In this document: in pieces, positions 25,535 to 34,715 of the stretch
How the letters are laid out: each line of letters opens with the position of its first letter
Numbering within the stretch: the first letter of the stretch is position 1
NCBI GenBank assembly: GCA_020635695.1
Contig: JACJZH010000006.1
Span: forward strand, 132,239 to 196,238
DNA length: 64,000 nt
Origin: Flavobacteriales bacterium
GTDB taxonomy: Bacteria; Bacteroidota; Bacteroidia; Flavobacteriales_F; PHOS-HE28
Reading direction: 5' to 3'
Position numbers and translations under genes: made by a program
The notes under the pieces: generated by a model
Database searches by the model: none
What the model was told of the DNA's origin: nothing
The model's input: the letters and a program-made list of their open reading frames with translations, nothing else

Positions 25535-27115
25535 ATGAAAAGAAGGGACTTCCTCCGCTCCACCTCCCTGGCCACGCTGGGCGGCTTCACCGTGCGCAGC
25601 TTCTCCAATCCCCTGGTGGAAGCGCTCCGCTCCAGCACCGCCGACGATCGGGTATTGGTGGTGGTGCAGCTGTTCGGCGGCAATGATGGGTTGAACACCG
25701 TGATCCCCCTGGACCAGTATTCCCTGCTCAGCCAGTTCCGCAACAACGTGCTGATCCCCGACACGCAGGTGCTGCCGCTTTCCGGACTGCCCGCCACGGG
25801 CCTGCATCCGGCCATGACCGGCATCAAGGACCTGTGGGACGACGGCAAGTTGTCCATCGTGCAGGGCGTGGGGTACCCGAACCCCAACTTCTCGCACTTC
25901 CGCAGCACGGACATCTGGGAGACCGGAGCCGACAGCAACATGGTGTTGGACTCCGGCTGGCTGGGGCGCTACCTGAACATGGAGTACCCCAACTACCCCG
26001 TGGGCTATCCCAACACCGACGTGCCCGATCCCTTGGCCATCCGCATCGGTGGGCCGGTGAACCTGGGGCTGCAGCACATGGGCGTGAACATGGGCGTGGC
26101 CATCAACAACACGGACGACCCCTTGAACCTGGTGGGCAGCATCTACCAGGACCCGGTGACGGCCGACTGCAAGGGCGAGAAGCTCGACTTCGTACGCACG
26201 GTGCAACGCCAGACGGACGAATACGGCGACGTGATCGAGGCCGCGGCCAACGCCGGCTGCAGCATGAGCTCCATGTACCCCACAGGCAACCAGCCGGGTG
26301 CCCAACTGGGCCAGGCGCTCAAGATCGTGGCGCAGCTGATCTGCGGCGGGCTCAAGACCCGCATCTATTGGGTCAGCGACACCGGCTTCGACACCCATGC
26401 CCAGCAGGTGGTGGACAACGACCACACCCAGGGCATGCATGCCGACCTGCTGCAAGGGGTGAGCGACGCGATCCGCGCCTTCCAGGACGACCTGGAACAG
26501 ATCGGCATCGAGGACCAGGTGCTGGGCATGACCTTCAGCGAGTTCGGGCGCAGGATCTACAGCAACAGTTCCGGTGGTACCGACCACGGCAGTTCCCTGC
26601 CCATGTTCCTCTTCGGTACCCAGGTGATCCCGGGCATGCTGGGCACCAACCCGCAGATCGACCCCAACAGCACGCAGAGCACGAACCTGCCCATGCAGTA
26701 TGACTTCCGCTCGGTGTACGCTTCGGTGCTGAAGGACTGGTTCTGCCTGGACACCGTGGACGTGGACACCGTGCTGCTGAACACCTTCCAGCCGCTCACG
26801 CTCGTGGATCCCGCCGGATGCCTCTCGAGCAGCGTGCACGAACTGAACCAGGCCGCGGGCACTTCGCTCCTGGACGTGTACCCGAACCCCTTCGTGGAAC
26901 GCACCACACTACGCTTCACCTCCGGTGGGGGGCGGGTGCTGATCCAGCTGTTCGACGAGCAGGGGCAGTTGATGCGCACCCTGCACCACCGCGAGACCCC
27001 GGCCGGCACACACACGCTGGACGTGGACCTCGGGCCGTTGCCCGTGGGCGTGTACTACTGCCGCCTGCAGGAAGGGGCCCGGCAGCAATTGAAGCACCTG
27101 CTGAAGGTGCGCTAG
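25535..27115 (+). CDS. DUF1501 domain-containing protein with T9SS type-A sorting domain
   Basis: A 526-residue secreted protein. The N-terminus MKRRDFLRSTSLATLGGF is a twin-arginine-like signal. The body shows DUF1501/sulfatase-like blocks (VVVQLFGGNDGLNTVIPL, VQGVGYPNPNFSHFRSTDIWET, DTGFDTHAQQV, FSEFGRRIYSN, TDHGSSLPMFLFG). The last ~80 residues form a T9SS type-A C-terminal domain (DVYPNPFVERTTLRF, LPVGVYYCRLQEG). It is predicted to be exported to the outer surface. It forms an operon with DUF1800. Confidence 0.92.
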   Translation: MKRRDFLRSTSLATLGGFTVRSFSNPLVEALRSSTADDRVLVVVQLFGGNDGLNTVIPLDQYSLLSQFRNNVLIPDTQVLPLSGLPATGLHPAMTGIKDLWDDGKLSIVQGVGYPNPNFSHFRSTDIWETGADSNMVLDSGWLGRYLNMEYPNYPVGYPNTDVPDPLAIRIGGPVNLGLQHMGVNMGVAINNTDDPLNLVGSIYQDPVTADCKGEKLDFVRTVQRQTDEYGDVIEAAANAGCSMSSMYPTGNQPGAQLGQALKIVAQLICGGLKTRIYWVSDTGFDTHAQQVVDNDHTQGMHADLLQGVSDAIRAFQDDLEQIGIEDQVLGMTFSEFGRRIYSNSSGGTDHGSSLPMFLFGTQVIPGMLGTNPQIDPNSTQSTNLPMQYDFRSVYASVLKDWFCLDTVDVDTVLLNTFQPLTLVDPAGCLSSSVHELNQAAGTSLLDVYPNPFVERTTLRFTSGGGRVLIQLFDEQGQLMRTLHHRETPAGTHTLDVDLGPLPVGVYYCRLQEGARQQLKHLLKVR

Positions 27116-27356
27116 GCGGAACGGGGAAGGGCGAGCCATCCAGCCGTGGAGGCCAGGTGCAGGTAGATGCCGCAATGACCGCACGTTGAGCGCTGGAGTG
27201 ATCTTGAAGGATGCGGTATCCCAGGCTCTTGAAGGACGATGTCCATCTGGAGCGCTTCCTACTGGCCGATCGTTCGGAATGCTCGTACGGACTTGCGGAA
27301 CAAAGACATAATACAAGTATGATGCATCCTGAACCTCGCCTCTCGATCATCGACCA

Positions 27357-27364
27357 TAGGTTCG
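27357..27364 (+). promoter_or_regulatory. Predicted -7 element (TAGGTTCG) for a small hypothetical gene
   Basis: TAGGTTCG fits TAnnTTSG and lies 19 bases before the ATG at 27384. The 268-base interval before the gene (27116-27383) is relatively AT-rich and shows no other feature. Confidence 0.4.
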
Positions 27365-27383
27365 CACCCATCAGTCCGTATCC

Positions 27384-27623
27384 ATGCTCTCTTCGGCATC
27401 ACAGTGGTTCATGAACATCCAGGAGGCTCTTCGGCGCTCCGACCAAGGGGCCGACCTCCAGGCCTTCGCAGAGGAACTTGAAGCGATCAATGTGACCCGT
27501 GTCGGGTTCGAAGTGGAACTGATCCTGCCCAAAGGACTTCTGGGTGCTGAACTGGACGTGCAATGGCTGGCCATCGATGGACGCCATGCCTCGTTCAGCG
27601 TGGTCCGCCCGGTGGTCGGTTGA
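27384..27623 (+). CDS. Small hypothetical protein
   Basis: A 79-residue ORF with codon use like its neighbours (GC-rich third positions). It has an amphipathic helix (FMNIQEALRRSDQGADLQAFAEELEAI) followed by beta-like segments (RVGFEVELILPKGLLGAELDVQWLAIDG). No family is recognised. A second ATG at 27411 is possible. A predicted promoter at the right distance supports it. It converges with the stalk-like gene on the minus strand. Confidence 0.55.
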   Translation: MLSSASQWFMNIQEALRRSDQGADLQAFAEELEAINVTRVGFEVELILPKGLLGAELDVQWLAIDGRHASFSVVRPVVG

Positions 27624-27630
27624 CCCGCGC

Positions 27631-29490
27631 TCAACGTCCCGCAGGTCCGTCCTTGACGGCACGGGCGCGCATCGCCTCCCACACGGTCGGAAGGAACTCT
27701 CCCCGGTGCATGCTGCGAAGGGCCGTGACCGGTTCGTCCACCAACAGACGCACATCCTCGAAGCGCCGGTAGTCGCTATCCCATTCCTGGAACTGCTTGC
27801 GGACCTGGCCCATGACGGCCTCGAACACCGGGCCGGCGTCCTTCAGCCAGGCTTCGAACTCGGCCTCGGTCAGTTCCTGGCGCGGCAGTTCGGGTATGGC
27901 CGGACCCGCGACCGAAGCCAGAGGGAACGGCTCTCTTCCTGCAGCAGCCCGATCGCGTGATCCCGTGGAACGTCCCATCAGCTGGTCCACGTCCCGACGA
28001 AGGGTCTCGAGGTCGCGTTCCAGCGCGACCACCCGTTCCGCGAGGGGACGCTGGTCCATGCCGACCGCCACGTTCACCAGACCCACCACATTGTCCGGAT
28101 CGTTCTCCCAGGCCACCCCGATCACCTGACCGAGCATTTCGCCGGGCACCTCATCGGCACGCCAGGCGCGGGCGAGGCCATCCTGCGCACCGCTCGGCAC
28201 CACGACATCGCCCACCTGGACCGGACCTGCGACCTTCACAGGAACCTGACCCAGGAAGCCGACCCGCTCGTAGAGGTGCTCACGTCCCTCCTCCGGCATG
28301 TTGCCCAGCACGATCGGGCGTGAAGAGATCGCCAGCACATGCTGCGCACCCTCCGTACGCCGGCTGATCCGGCCTCCATGCACGCCCACCACGTCGCCGG
28401 GGCTGAACGACTCACCGGGGTCGGCGCGCTCCAGCCATTCGGCGTAGTCGGCCCCGCCTGATTGATAGGACACGCCCACGTTCACCTCCCGGTCGTAGGC
28501 CAGCTCCACCCATTGCGCGCCCATCACCACGGCATTGGCCGTCATGACCCCGGCCTCCGCCGCATCCAACTGGAACCCGCAGGCCACGCCTTCGGCAACG
28601 ATGAACGCCTCCGAAAGGCCCGCCATCGCATAATCCCAGATGAAGCGGAAACTGGAGTGCAGTTCGGACAGCGTCTGGCCCTCGATGCGCCCCTTGGCCG
28701 TGCCGAAGACGTCCATGAACGTGACGAAGTTCCTCGCCTCCGTGGCACTGCCGTTCAACTTCACGGCCATGCCCTGGTCGGTGCCCTGCACGCGCAACGC
28801 GTAGGAGGAATAGCTGCTTTCCCCACCCGTCGTCCCGGCATTGATCGTGACCTGCCCGTTCAGCTGGCTGGTGCTCTCCGCGGTGAACGCCTCCTCCACG
28901 GATAGCGTGCCGTTCATCCGCGCCGGGCCGTTCACGGTCAACTGGTCGTTGAGGGTGGTCGCACCATCCACGCTCAGCGTACCGCTCAAGGAAACGGGGC
29001 TTGCATTGGTCACATCCAGGGAACTGTTCAGGGTCGTTGGTCCGTCGACCATGAGCGAGCCCGTGGCGGTGATGTTGCGGTGGTAGGCGTACGGCACGAA
29101 CAGCAGCGGCTGGTCGCTGAACAGGCCGAAGTCCCCGCCGCCCAGGGCCACCTCCACGATCAGGTCCTTCGGTGTACCGTCCCAGTCGATCTGGTCGAAG
29201 GCTTGCGGGCTGTCGGCGGTCGGTTGCCCCTGCCCGATGATCACGTTGATCATGCCGTAGCGGTCGGTCGCGGTCTCCTGCGTCTCCTGGTAGTCGATGC
29301 CCCCGAAGGCATTGTCGATCGTGAAACGCACGGTGAGCTCGGTCTCCGACACATAGGCGCCTGAGAGGTCCACGCCGGGCACCTCGGTGGCTTCCTCGCT
29401 CACGATCACGGCCTGGTAGCTGATGCCATCGGTCTGTGCCTGCAAGAGCAAGGGCGCCAGGAACAGGGAAAGGAACAGATGCTTTCTCAT
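27631..29490 (-). CDS. Secreted stalk/tail-fibre-like protein with C-terminal coiled coil
   Basis: A 619-residue protein with signal peptide (MRKHLFLSLFLAPLLLQAQ) and the N-terminal domain common in Bacteroidota surface stalks (DGISYQAVIVSEEA, then VPYAYHRN). Short beta repeats follow (SLMVDGPTTLNSSLDV, TLSVDGATTLNDQLTV). The segment GGADYAEWLERADPGESFSPGDVVGV to SSRPIVLGN resembles Peptidase_G2/IMC autoproteolytic regions of phage tail spikes. A short coiled coil follows (LAERVVALERDLETLRRDVDQL). Last gene of a minus-strand operon with an outer-membrane barrel and a T9SS protein. A trimeric adhesin-like role is inferred. Confidence 0.75.
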   Translation of the reverse strand: MRKHLFLSLFLAPLLLQAQTDGISYQAVIVSEEATEVPGVDLSGAYVSETELTVRFTIDNAFGGIDYQETQETATDRYGMINVIIGQGQPTADSPQAFDQIDWDGTPKDLIVEVALGGGDFGLFSDQPLLFVPYAYHRNITATGSLMVDGPTTLNSSLDVTNASPVSLSGTLSVDGATTLNDQLTVNGPARMNGTLSVEEAFTAESTSQLNGQVTINAGTTGGESSYSSYALRVQGTDQGMAVKLNGSATEARNFVTFMDVFGTAKGRIEGQTLSELHSSFRFIWDYAMAGLSEAFIVAEGVACGFQLDAAEAGVMTANAVVMGAQWVELAYDREVNVGVSYQSGGADYAEWLERADPGESFSPGDVVGVHGGRISRRTEGAQHVLAISSRPIVLGNMPEEGREHLYERVGFLGQVPVKVAGPVQVGDVVVPSGAQDGLARAWRADEVPGEMLGQVIGVAWENDPDNVVGLVNVAVGMDQRPLAERVVALERDLETLRRDVDQLMGRSTGSRDRAAAGREPFPLASVAGPAIPELPRQELTEAEFEAWLKDAGPVFEAVMGQVRKQFQEWDSDYRRFEDVRLLVDEPVTALRSMHRGEFLPTVWEAMRARAVKDGPAGR

Positions 29491-29500
29491 GATCGGGTGT

Positions 29501-30151
29501 TCATTGCAGGCGCATGCCGCGGCAGTAGCGGCATCTGCCCAGGTTCCAAAGCAGGCCGAGGGAGACGGTGCTGGTCACCAGGTCGAGGGATTCGCCATCG
29601 GAGGACGATCCCATGGGGAGTCCGCGGCCGTACATGTAGCGCAGGGTGATCACGGTGCGTTCATCGGCACAGTAGTTCATGCCAGCCCCGCCCCGCAGGA
29701 AGAGGAAGGGCTTGTCGAACTGCTCCACCCCCTTCAGGTCGTAGAGCTGCTCGTTGATCGTCTGCGTGCCCTTCAGCATGAACTGCGGTTCGGCCGCGGC
29801 CCGCAGGAGCAGGATGATGCCCTTCTTCCGGAAGAGCTCACCGTCCATGGCCAGGCCCAGACCGAGGTACTCCATGTCCCAGACCAACCGCGTGGCCAGT
29901 TCGGGCACCGCCGCTTCGCTTCCGTAGTGGTTGAAGAGGAGCTGTCCGGTATAGTGGAAGCGCTCGCCCAGACTGCCGCGATAGCCCAGGGCGAACGAGA
30001 GGTGCGCTTGGGGGTAGAGGTCCTTCAGCGCGTTCCCCTCGGAATCAGCGTAATCGAACGAGCAGGTGTTCCGGCCCACTTCCGCCACGATCTGCTGGGC
30101 GAAGAGCGCATGGACGAACAACAGGCAGCAGATGACCAGCAAGGCCCTCAT
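29501..30151 (-). CDS. Outer-membrane beta-barrel-like protein
   Basis: A 216-residue protein with signal peptide (MRALLVICCLLFVHALFAQ). Alternating hydrophobic strands with aromatic edges are typical of small outer-membrane barrels (AHLSFALGYRGSLGERFHYTG, LGLGLAMDGELF, TVITLRYMYGRGL, TVSLGLLWNLG). The start overlaps the upstream T9SS protein stop and the stalk-like gene follows after 10 bases, so the three are probably one operon. No specific family is assigned. Confidence 0.75.
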   Translation of the reverse strand: MRALLVICCLLFVHALFAQQIVAEVGRNTCSFDYADSEGNALKDLYPQAHLSFALGYRGSLGERFHYTGQLLFNHYGSEAAVPELATRLVWDMEYLGLGLAMDGELFRKKGIILLLRAAAEPQFMLKGTQTINEQLYDLKGVEQFDKPFLFLRGGAGMNYCADERTVITLRYMYGRGLPMGSSSDGESLDLVTSTVSLGLLWNLGRCRYCRGMRLQ

Positions 30152-30657
30152 GGCAGGGGGAGGTATTGAAGGTGAAGGGAGGCGACCGACCCCTTGGCGC
30201 GGACCCGAAGCAGGTAGGGAGCAGCGGCCAGGTGTGGCAGTTCAAGGACCAGTTCCGGTGCGGGCGATGACAGCGACCGCCAGAGGCTCCGGCCGGACAG
30301 GTCGAACAACTCCAGGGTCACGGGACCATCCGGAACTTCCGCGAAGCGGAGATGCAATTCACCATGGGTCGGATTGGGGAACGCGGAGACGACGAGCGCC
30401 TCCGTTCGCGACACCCGGCCACCGGCTCCCGGAGGTTGGAGGAAACCCTGACGAAGTGCCAGACCGCTGGTGCGGCGGGTGCCGATGACCCCTGCCTGGC
30501 CCACGCTCTGCTGCACATGGACGGTCATCGGTCCCAGCGTCGCTGTTCGCCATCCCCCACCGGCAGCGGTGGTCTGCCTGAGCATCACCGGCGTCTGGCA
30601 GCTCGTGTCCAGACCGGTGAGGACCAGAAGCACCAGCACTATGATCCGTGGCATCAT
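30148..30657 (-). CDS. Small secreted protein with T9SS type-A sorting domain
   Basis: A 169-residue protein with signal sequence (MPRIIVLVLLVLTGLDTSCQ), a short domain of the GQAGVIGT...LALRQGFLQP type common in T9SS proteins, and a C-terminal sorting domain (VSAFPNPTHGELHLRF, ELFDLSGRSLW, PYLLRV). The cargo part is very short (about 75 residues), so it may be an adaptor or scaffold at the surface. The ATG at 30657 or 30654 is likely; the longer frame begins with TTG. First gene of the three-gene operon. Confidence 0.82.
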   Translation of the reverse strand: MMPRIIVLVLLVLTGLDTSCQTPVMLRQTTAAGGGWRTATLGPMTVHVQQSVGQAGVIGTRRTSGLALRQGFLQPPGAGGRVSRTEALVVSAFPNPTHGELHLRFAEVPDGPVTLELFDLSGRSLWRSLSSPAPELVLELPHLAAAPYLLRVRAKGSVASLHLQYLPLP

Positions 30658-30829
30658 CGCCGGCAAGGATCGGAGGGTGGCGGGTGCCTATCCAAATCGG
30701 GAGGCCGGACGATCGGTGCCAAGGGGGGTGGACGATCGGTGGACAGGAACCGGAATGCCTTGATATTCCATGACTTAGGTAATGACCGCCCATGCCGGTC
30801 CACCAGAGCCCCGTCCTTATGCATGCACC

Positions 30830-30837
30830 TATCTTGC
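30830..30837 (+). promoter_or_regulatory. Predicted -7 element (TATCTTGC), leaderless start of the TPR-LuxR gene
   Basis: TATCTTGC ends 6 bases before the ATG at 30844 in the divergent interval 30658-30843, which holds no other recognised feature. Confidence 0.5.
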
Positions 30838-30843
30838 CGCCGG

Positions 30844-32658
30844 ATGAAGTGGATAGCGTCTTGGTCCTTTGTGTTCTTCTTGGCCACACCGTTCACGAGC
30901 GGAGCACAGTCGCTGGAGGATCGTGTGCGGGTGCTCTGGGACCGGTCCTATTCAGCCCCCGACAGCGTGCTGCAGGAAGCCCGGCAACTGCTGCAGGAAG
31001 CCCGGGCCGCGGGGTCCTACCACGCCGAAGTGAATGCCCTGGAGCTTCAGGGTGAGGCCCATTTCTACCTGCTGGACCTGGACAGCTGCCGCCATTACTA
31101 CCAACAGGCCCTGGGCGTGGCCCAACGCAAGGAGGACCTGGAGGAGCAGGCCCACATCCACACCTCCCTCGGCAGCATCCATTCGGAGTTCGGTGAGCGT
31201 GATGCCTCCCTCTCCGAATTCCGTCAGGCGCTCACCATCTGGGAGAGCCTGCAGGACACGGTCCAGCTCTGCGGGCTGGAAGTGCGGATCGGTGGAGCCC
31301 TGGACCGCTTCGATCTGGACGATCTGTCCATGCAGCATTTCGTTCATGCCCTTCGGCATTGTGCCGACTGCGGGGACAGCCTGTTCTATGCCCATGCCTT
31401 GAACGGCATCGGCGTGCTGCACAAGAAGCAGCGCAATTACCTGAAGGCCCTGGCGGTGATGGACAGTGCACGCGTGATCTACGCACGGCAGGGTGAAGCC
31501 TTCGGGCAGGGCGGTGTGCTGAACAACCTGGGCGTGGTGTACAAGAGCCTGGGCCGCTACGAGGAGGCACGTCGCTGTTACGAACAAGGTCTGGCCATCT
31601 TCGAAGCGGACGGCTACGATCGGGGGATCATGTCCTTCGCCCAGAACCTGGGCATCCTGGAGAACCTGGAAGGACGGCCTGACAAGGGACTGGCCCATTG
31701 TTCCCGGGCGCTGGCGATCGCCAATTCCATTCCGCTGGCCTCCACCCAGAGCGAGGCCCTCAACGAGATCGCGAAAAGCCTGTTGATGCTGGACCGCAAG
31801 GCAGAGGCCCTGGACAGCATCGACCGGGCCATCGCCATCGCTGCGGACAAGCAATTGCTGGAGAAGGAACAGCAGGCCTGGGCCACGCGCAGCGAAGTGC
31901 TGGAGGCCATGGGGCGCCCAGCTGAAGCCCTCACCTCCCTGCGCCGGCACCTGGTGCTGCACGACTCGCTCTTCACCCGCGACAAATCGGCCGAGATCGA
32001 CCGCCTGCAGACGGTGTACGAGACCGAACAGCGTGAGGCCACCATCGCCCACCTGGAGGAGCAGGCGCGGTTGGAGCAGGACAAACGGCGCTGGCTCCGC
32101 ATCGGCATCGTGGCCATGGGCATCAGTGCGGTGGTCATCGTGCTCGCGCTCCTGCAACGCCGGAGGAAGGAGCGGCAACTGCTCCGGGCCAGGCTGGAAC
32201 TGCAGGATACCGAGAACCAGCGCCTGCAGGAGCAGCTGGACCACAAGCGGCGAGAGCTCACCGAGAAGGCCCTGCACCTGGCCCAGAAGAACGAGCTGCT
32301 CCGCAGTCTGGAGCAGGACATCGAACAGCTGCGCAACAGTGGCGAAGGTGCCGGAGTGGCGCAGCTCGCCGGCAAGATCCGGTTCGACCAGCAGATCGAC
32401 CAGAACTGGGACCAGTTCACCCTGGCCTTCACCGAAACACGGCGCGACTTCTTCCGCCAGCTCACCGACCAGCACCCCGACCTGACCCGGAACGAACTGC
32501 GGCTCGCGGCCTTGTTGAGCATGAACCTGGCCAGCAAGGAGATCGGTTCCATCCTGAACATCTCGGACGAAGGCGTGAAGAAGGCCCGCTACCGGCTGCG
32601 GAAGAAGCTGGGGCTACGCACCGAGGAAGGGCTCGAGCCGTACCTCGCCGGCCTGTGA
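30844..32658 (+). CDS. TPR-repeat transmembrane regulator with C-terminal LuxR-type HTH
   Basis: A 604-residue protein with signal peptide or N-terminal anchor (MKWIASWSFVFFLATPFTSGAQ) and periplasmic tetratricopeptide repeats up to about residue 390 (ALNGIGVLHKKQRNYLKAL, VLNNLGVVYKSLGRYEEA). A transmembrane helix at about 420-440 (IGIVAMGISAVVIVLALLQ) leads into a cytoplasmic coiled coil and a helix-turn-helix (DLTRNELRLAALLSMNLASKEIGSILNISDEGVKKARYRLRKKLG). This is the common Bacteroidota one-component membrane regulator. The start is supported by the promoter 6 bases upstream. Signal and targets unknown. Confidence 0.9.
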   Translation: MKWIASWSFVFFLATPFTSGAQSLEDRVRVLWDRSYSAPDSVLQEARQLLQEARAAGSYHAEVNALELQGEAHFYLLDLDSCRHYYQQALGVAQRKEDLEEQAHIHTSLGSIHSEFGERDASLSEFRQALTIWESLQDTVQLCGLEVRIGGALDRFDLDDLSMQHFVHALRHCADCGDSLFYAHALNGIGVLHKKQRNYLKALAVMDSARVIYARQGEAFGQGGVLNNLGVVYKSLGRYEEARRCYEQGLAIFEADGYDRGIMSFAQNLGILENLEGRPDKGLAHCSRALAIANSIPLASTQSEALNEIAKSLLMLDRKAEALDSIDRAIAIAADKQLLEKEQQAWATRSEVLEAMGRPAEALTSLRRHLVLHDSLFTRDKSAEIDRLQTVYETEQREATIAHLEEQARLEQDKRRWLRIGIVAMGISAVVIVLALLQRRRKERQLLRARLELQDTENQRLQEQLDHKRRELTEKALHLAQKNELLRSLEQDIEQLRNSGEGAGVAQLAGKIRFDQQIDQNWDQFTLAFTETRRDFFRQLTDQHPDLTRNELRLAALLSMNLASKEIGSILNISDEGVKKARYRLRKKLGLRTEEGLEPYLAGL

Positions 32659-32665
32659 GCCGGCG

Positions 32666-32673
32666 TATCTTGC
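32666..32673 (+). promoter_or_regulatory. Predicted -7 element (TATCTTGC), leaderless start of ytxJ
   Basis: TATCTTGC ends 4 bases before the ATG at 32678, the shortest spacing in the window together with 18640. Confidence 0.5.
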
Positions 32674-32677
32674 CACC

Positions 32678-33025
32678 ATGCGGTGGAACGAACTGACCGA
32701 TGTGCGGCAACTGGAGGCCATCGACGAGGCCTCGAAGCAGGGTCCGGTGCTCCTTTTCAAGCACAGCACCCGGTGCAGCATCAGCAGCGCGGCCCTGCAC
32801 CGGCTGGAACGGGCCTGGACCGCCGATGACGACGAGGCACACACCTGTTGGTTCCTGGACCTGATCCGTCACCGCGACCTATCCGACGCCATCGCTCATC
32901 GCTACGGCGTGCAGCACGAGTCGCCGCAGGCCATCGTGGTCCGGGACGGTCGCAGTGTCTGGCATGCTTCACACTTCGGCATCACCTACGATGTGGTGAC
33001 CGGCGCACTCTCACCCGTGGCATGA
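32678..33025 (+). CDS. ytxJ: Bacillithiol system redox-active protein YtxJ
   Basis: A 115-residue thioredoxin-fold protein of the YtxJ (DUF2847) family. The motif LLFKHSTRCSISSAAL carries the active-site cysteine and LDLIRHRDLSDAIAHRYGVQHESPQAIVV contains the cis-proline region. The family is associated with bacillithiol, the main low-molecular-weight thiol in many Bacteroidota and Firmicutes, and probably removes bacillithiol from proteins. The stop overlaps the start of a small secreted protein (ATGA). Confidence 0.9.
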   Translation: MRWNELTDVRQLEAIDEASKQGPVLLFKHSTRCSISSAALHRLERAWTADDDEAHTCWFLDLIRHRDLSDAIAHRYGVQHESPQAIVVRDGRSVWHASHFGITYDVVTGALSPVA

Positions 33026-33306
33026 GGCGCTCGGACCCTCGTCGGTCGATCGCAGTGCTTGCCCTGACGGTGTTGAGCCTGACCGCACTGGCGCAGTCAC
33101 AAATGACCGACACCCTCTTCCGAAAGGATGCCCTTCTTCAAAGGCAGCTGCTCACCGCACCGCCTCCGACCTTGGGGATCTTCTGCAGGCTGGATGTGGA
33201 ACTGGACGAACGGCTGCCCATCCCGGTCCGGTTCCGGCTGGGCGATGCCCGGGCAGTGGAACGCTGGGAAGGTCATGGGCCGGGCGACCCCCGGCTGCTT
33301 CGCTGA
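33022..33306 (+). CDS. Small secreted hypothetical protein
   Basis: A 94-residue protein starting within the ytxJ stop. It has a signal peptide (MRRSDPRRSIAVLALTVLSLTALAQ) and a short C-terminal beta-type segment (LDVELDERLPIPVRFRLGDARAVERWEG). No family is recognised. Translational coupling with ytxJ suggests co-expression. The longer in-frame ORF from 32848 lies over ytxJ and is not used. Confidence 0.65.
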   Translation: MRRSDPRRSIAVLALTVLSLTALAQSQMTDTLFRKDALLQRQLLTAPPPTLGIFCRLDVELDERLPIPVRFRLGDARAVERWEGHGPGDPRLLR

Positions 33307-33310
33307 CCCC

Positions 33311-34528
33311 TCAGGGTAGCACCACACGGACCACAGCGCTCCGGCCGGTCCCATCCCGGACCCGCAGGAGATAGGCACCGGCGTCAAGGTCCTGGCGGGG
33401 CAGCATGGTCACGGAACCCTGCAGGGCAGCCGAACGCACCCGCGCACCCTGTACGTTCAGCAGTTCCACGTGGTCGGGTCGCCAGGTCATCGCCCGGGTA
33501 TCGAGACGGAGCCCTTCCGGCAGCAGGGCGACCTGGGGGCCTTCCTCCTCTTGCCCGACGATCGAGGTGGAGATCCCGTCCACGCGCACGAGGCCCACGT
33601 TGGTCCCGATCCACACGTTGCCTTGGGCATCCTCCGCGAAGCACTCCACCACGTTCCCGGGCAGGTCGCTGTTCAGCGTGGTAAAGTGGGTCCAGGTGCC
33701 GTTCTCCAGCAGTGACAGACCACCCCACTCGGTACCCACCCACACACGCCCTTGCGAGTCCTCCAGCAAGGCATTGATCGTGTTGCTCTGCAGCCCCACA
33801 CCGTTCATGTCGTAGGTGGTCCACGAAGTCCCGTCGAAGACCCCGACCCCGGCGGTGGTACCCACCCACACATCACCATTGGCGGCATGTGCGACGGCAT
33901 ACACCGTGTTCGAGGGGGGGCCATTGGCCCCGGAGGTCCAGGTGGTCCAGGTGTTCCCATCGTAGTGCGTCACCCCTCCATCCGTGCCGATCCAGGCATC
34001 ACCGGAGGCATCGAACGCGATGGTGTGCACATCGTTGTTCGGTATCGTGTTCGGGGCACTGAACGAGGTCCAGGTCCCGGCGGACCAACGGTGCAGCGCA
34101 CCATTGAAGCCACAGAACCACACGTTCCCGGATGGATCGACCTCCATGTGGTGCATGGTCGCGGTGGGGAAACCGTTCTGGGTGGTGAAGTGGGTCCAGG
34201 TCCCGTTCACCCAAACCGTGGCTCCTTGTTGGTCCCAGTAGCTGATCCACACACTGTCCGCGCCCTGCATGCGGATGGTGCGGATCCGCTGGCCGAGCAG
34301 TTGCATGCCGGTGGAATCGAAGTGGGTGAAGTCCTGCCCGTCGAAGTGGTCCAGGAACTCCAGGTTGAATCCGATCCATAGGCCGTTCTGCCCATCCGGC
34401 TCCAGGGTCCAGACCACGTTGTTGGTCAGGTCCGAATTCCAGGTCTGGTATTGGGTCCAGGTCTGGCCGTGGAGGCCGGTTCCGAGGGCCAGACCGACCG
34501 AGATGATCAGCGTTGTGCGAAGGTCCAT
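33311..34528 (-). CDS. Secreted two-component-regulator-propeller-like protein with T9SS sorting domain
   Basis: A 405-residue protein with signal peptide (MDLRTTLIISVGLALGTGLHG) and a beta-propeller made of repeats of about 40-45 residues like NGTWTHFTTQNGFPT, GNVWFCGFNGALHRW, WIGTDGGVTHYDGNTWTTW and WVGTEWGGLSLLENGTWTHF (two-component-regulator-propeller/Reg_prop-like). A type-A T9SS domain ends it (VELLNVQGARVRSAAL, GAYLLRV). It is a T9SS cargo, probably surface attached; function unknown. The start is supported by a -7 element 6 bases upstream. Confidence 0.87.
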   Translation of the reverse strand: MDLRTTLIISVGLALGTGLHGQTWTQYQTWNSDLTNNVVWTLEPDGQNGLWIGFNLEFLDHFDGQDFTHFDSTGMQLLGQRIRTIRMQGADSVWISYWDQQGATVWVNGTWTHFTTQNGFPTATMHHMEVDPSGNVWFCGFNGALHRWSAGTWTSFSAPNTIPNNDVHTIAFDASGDAWIGTDGGVTHYDGNTWTTWTSGANGPPSNTVYAVAHAANGDVWVGTTAGVGVFDGTSWTTYDMNGVGLQSNTINALLEDSQGRVWVGTEWGGLSLLENGTWTHFTTLNSDLPGNVVECFAEDAQGNVWIGTNVGLVRVDGISTSIVGQEEEGPQVALLPEGLRLDTRAMTWRPDHVELLNVQGARVRSAALQGSVTMLPRQDLDAGAYLLRVRDGTGRSAVVRVVLP

Positions 34529-34534
34529 GTTGGA

Positions 34535-34542
34535 CGAAGCTA
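34535..34542 (-). promoter_or_regulatory. Predicted -7 element (TAGCTTCG), leaderless start of the propeller gene
   Basis: TAGCTTCG on the minus strand ends 6 bases before the ATG at 34528. Confidence 0.5.
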
Positions 34543-34715
34543 CAGGGATCGGGCCGGAATGCCCAGCCCGGAGCAGGACCACGAGCCCAGCAAGGACGCG
34601 GGCTTCATGAAGCGTCCACCCGATGTCCACCCCCGGTGGCACCCATCGTCCACCCGGGGAATTTGATGCGGAAGCAAAGCGGGGGTACCGTTGCCGCATC
34701 AACGACCCATGCACC

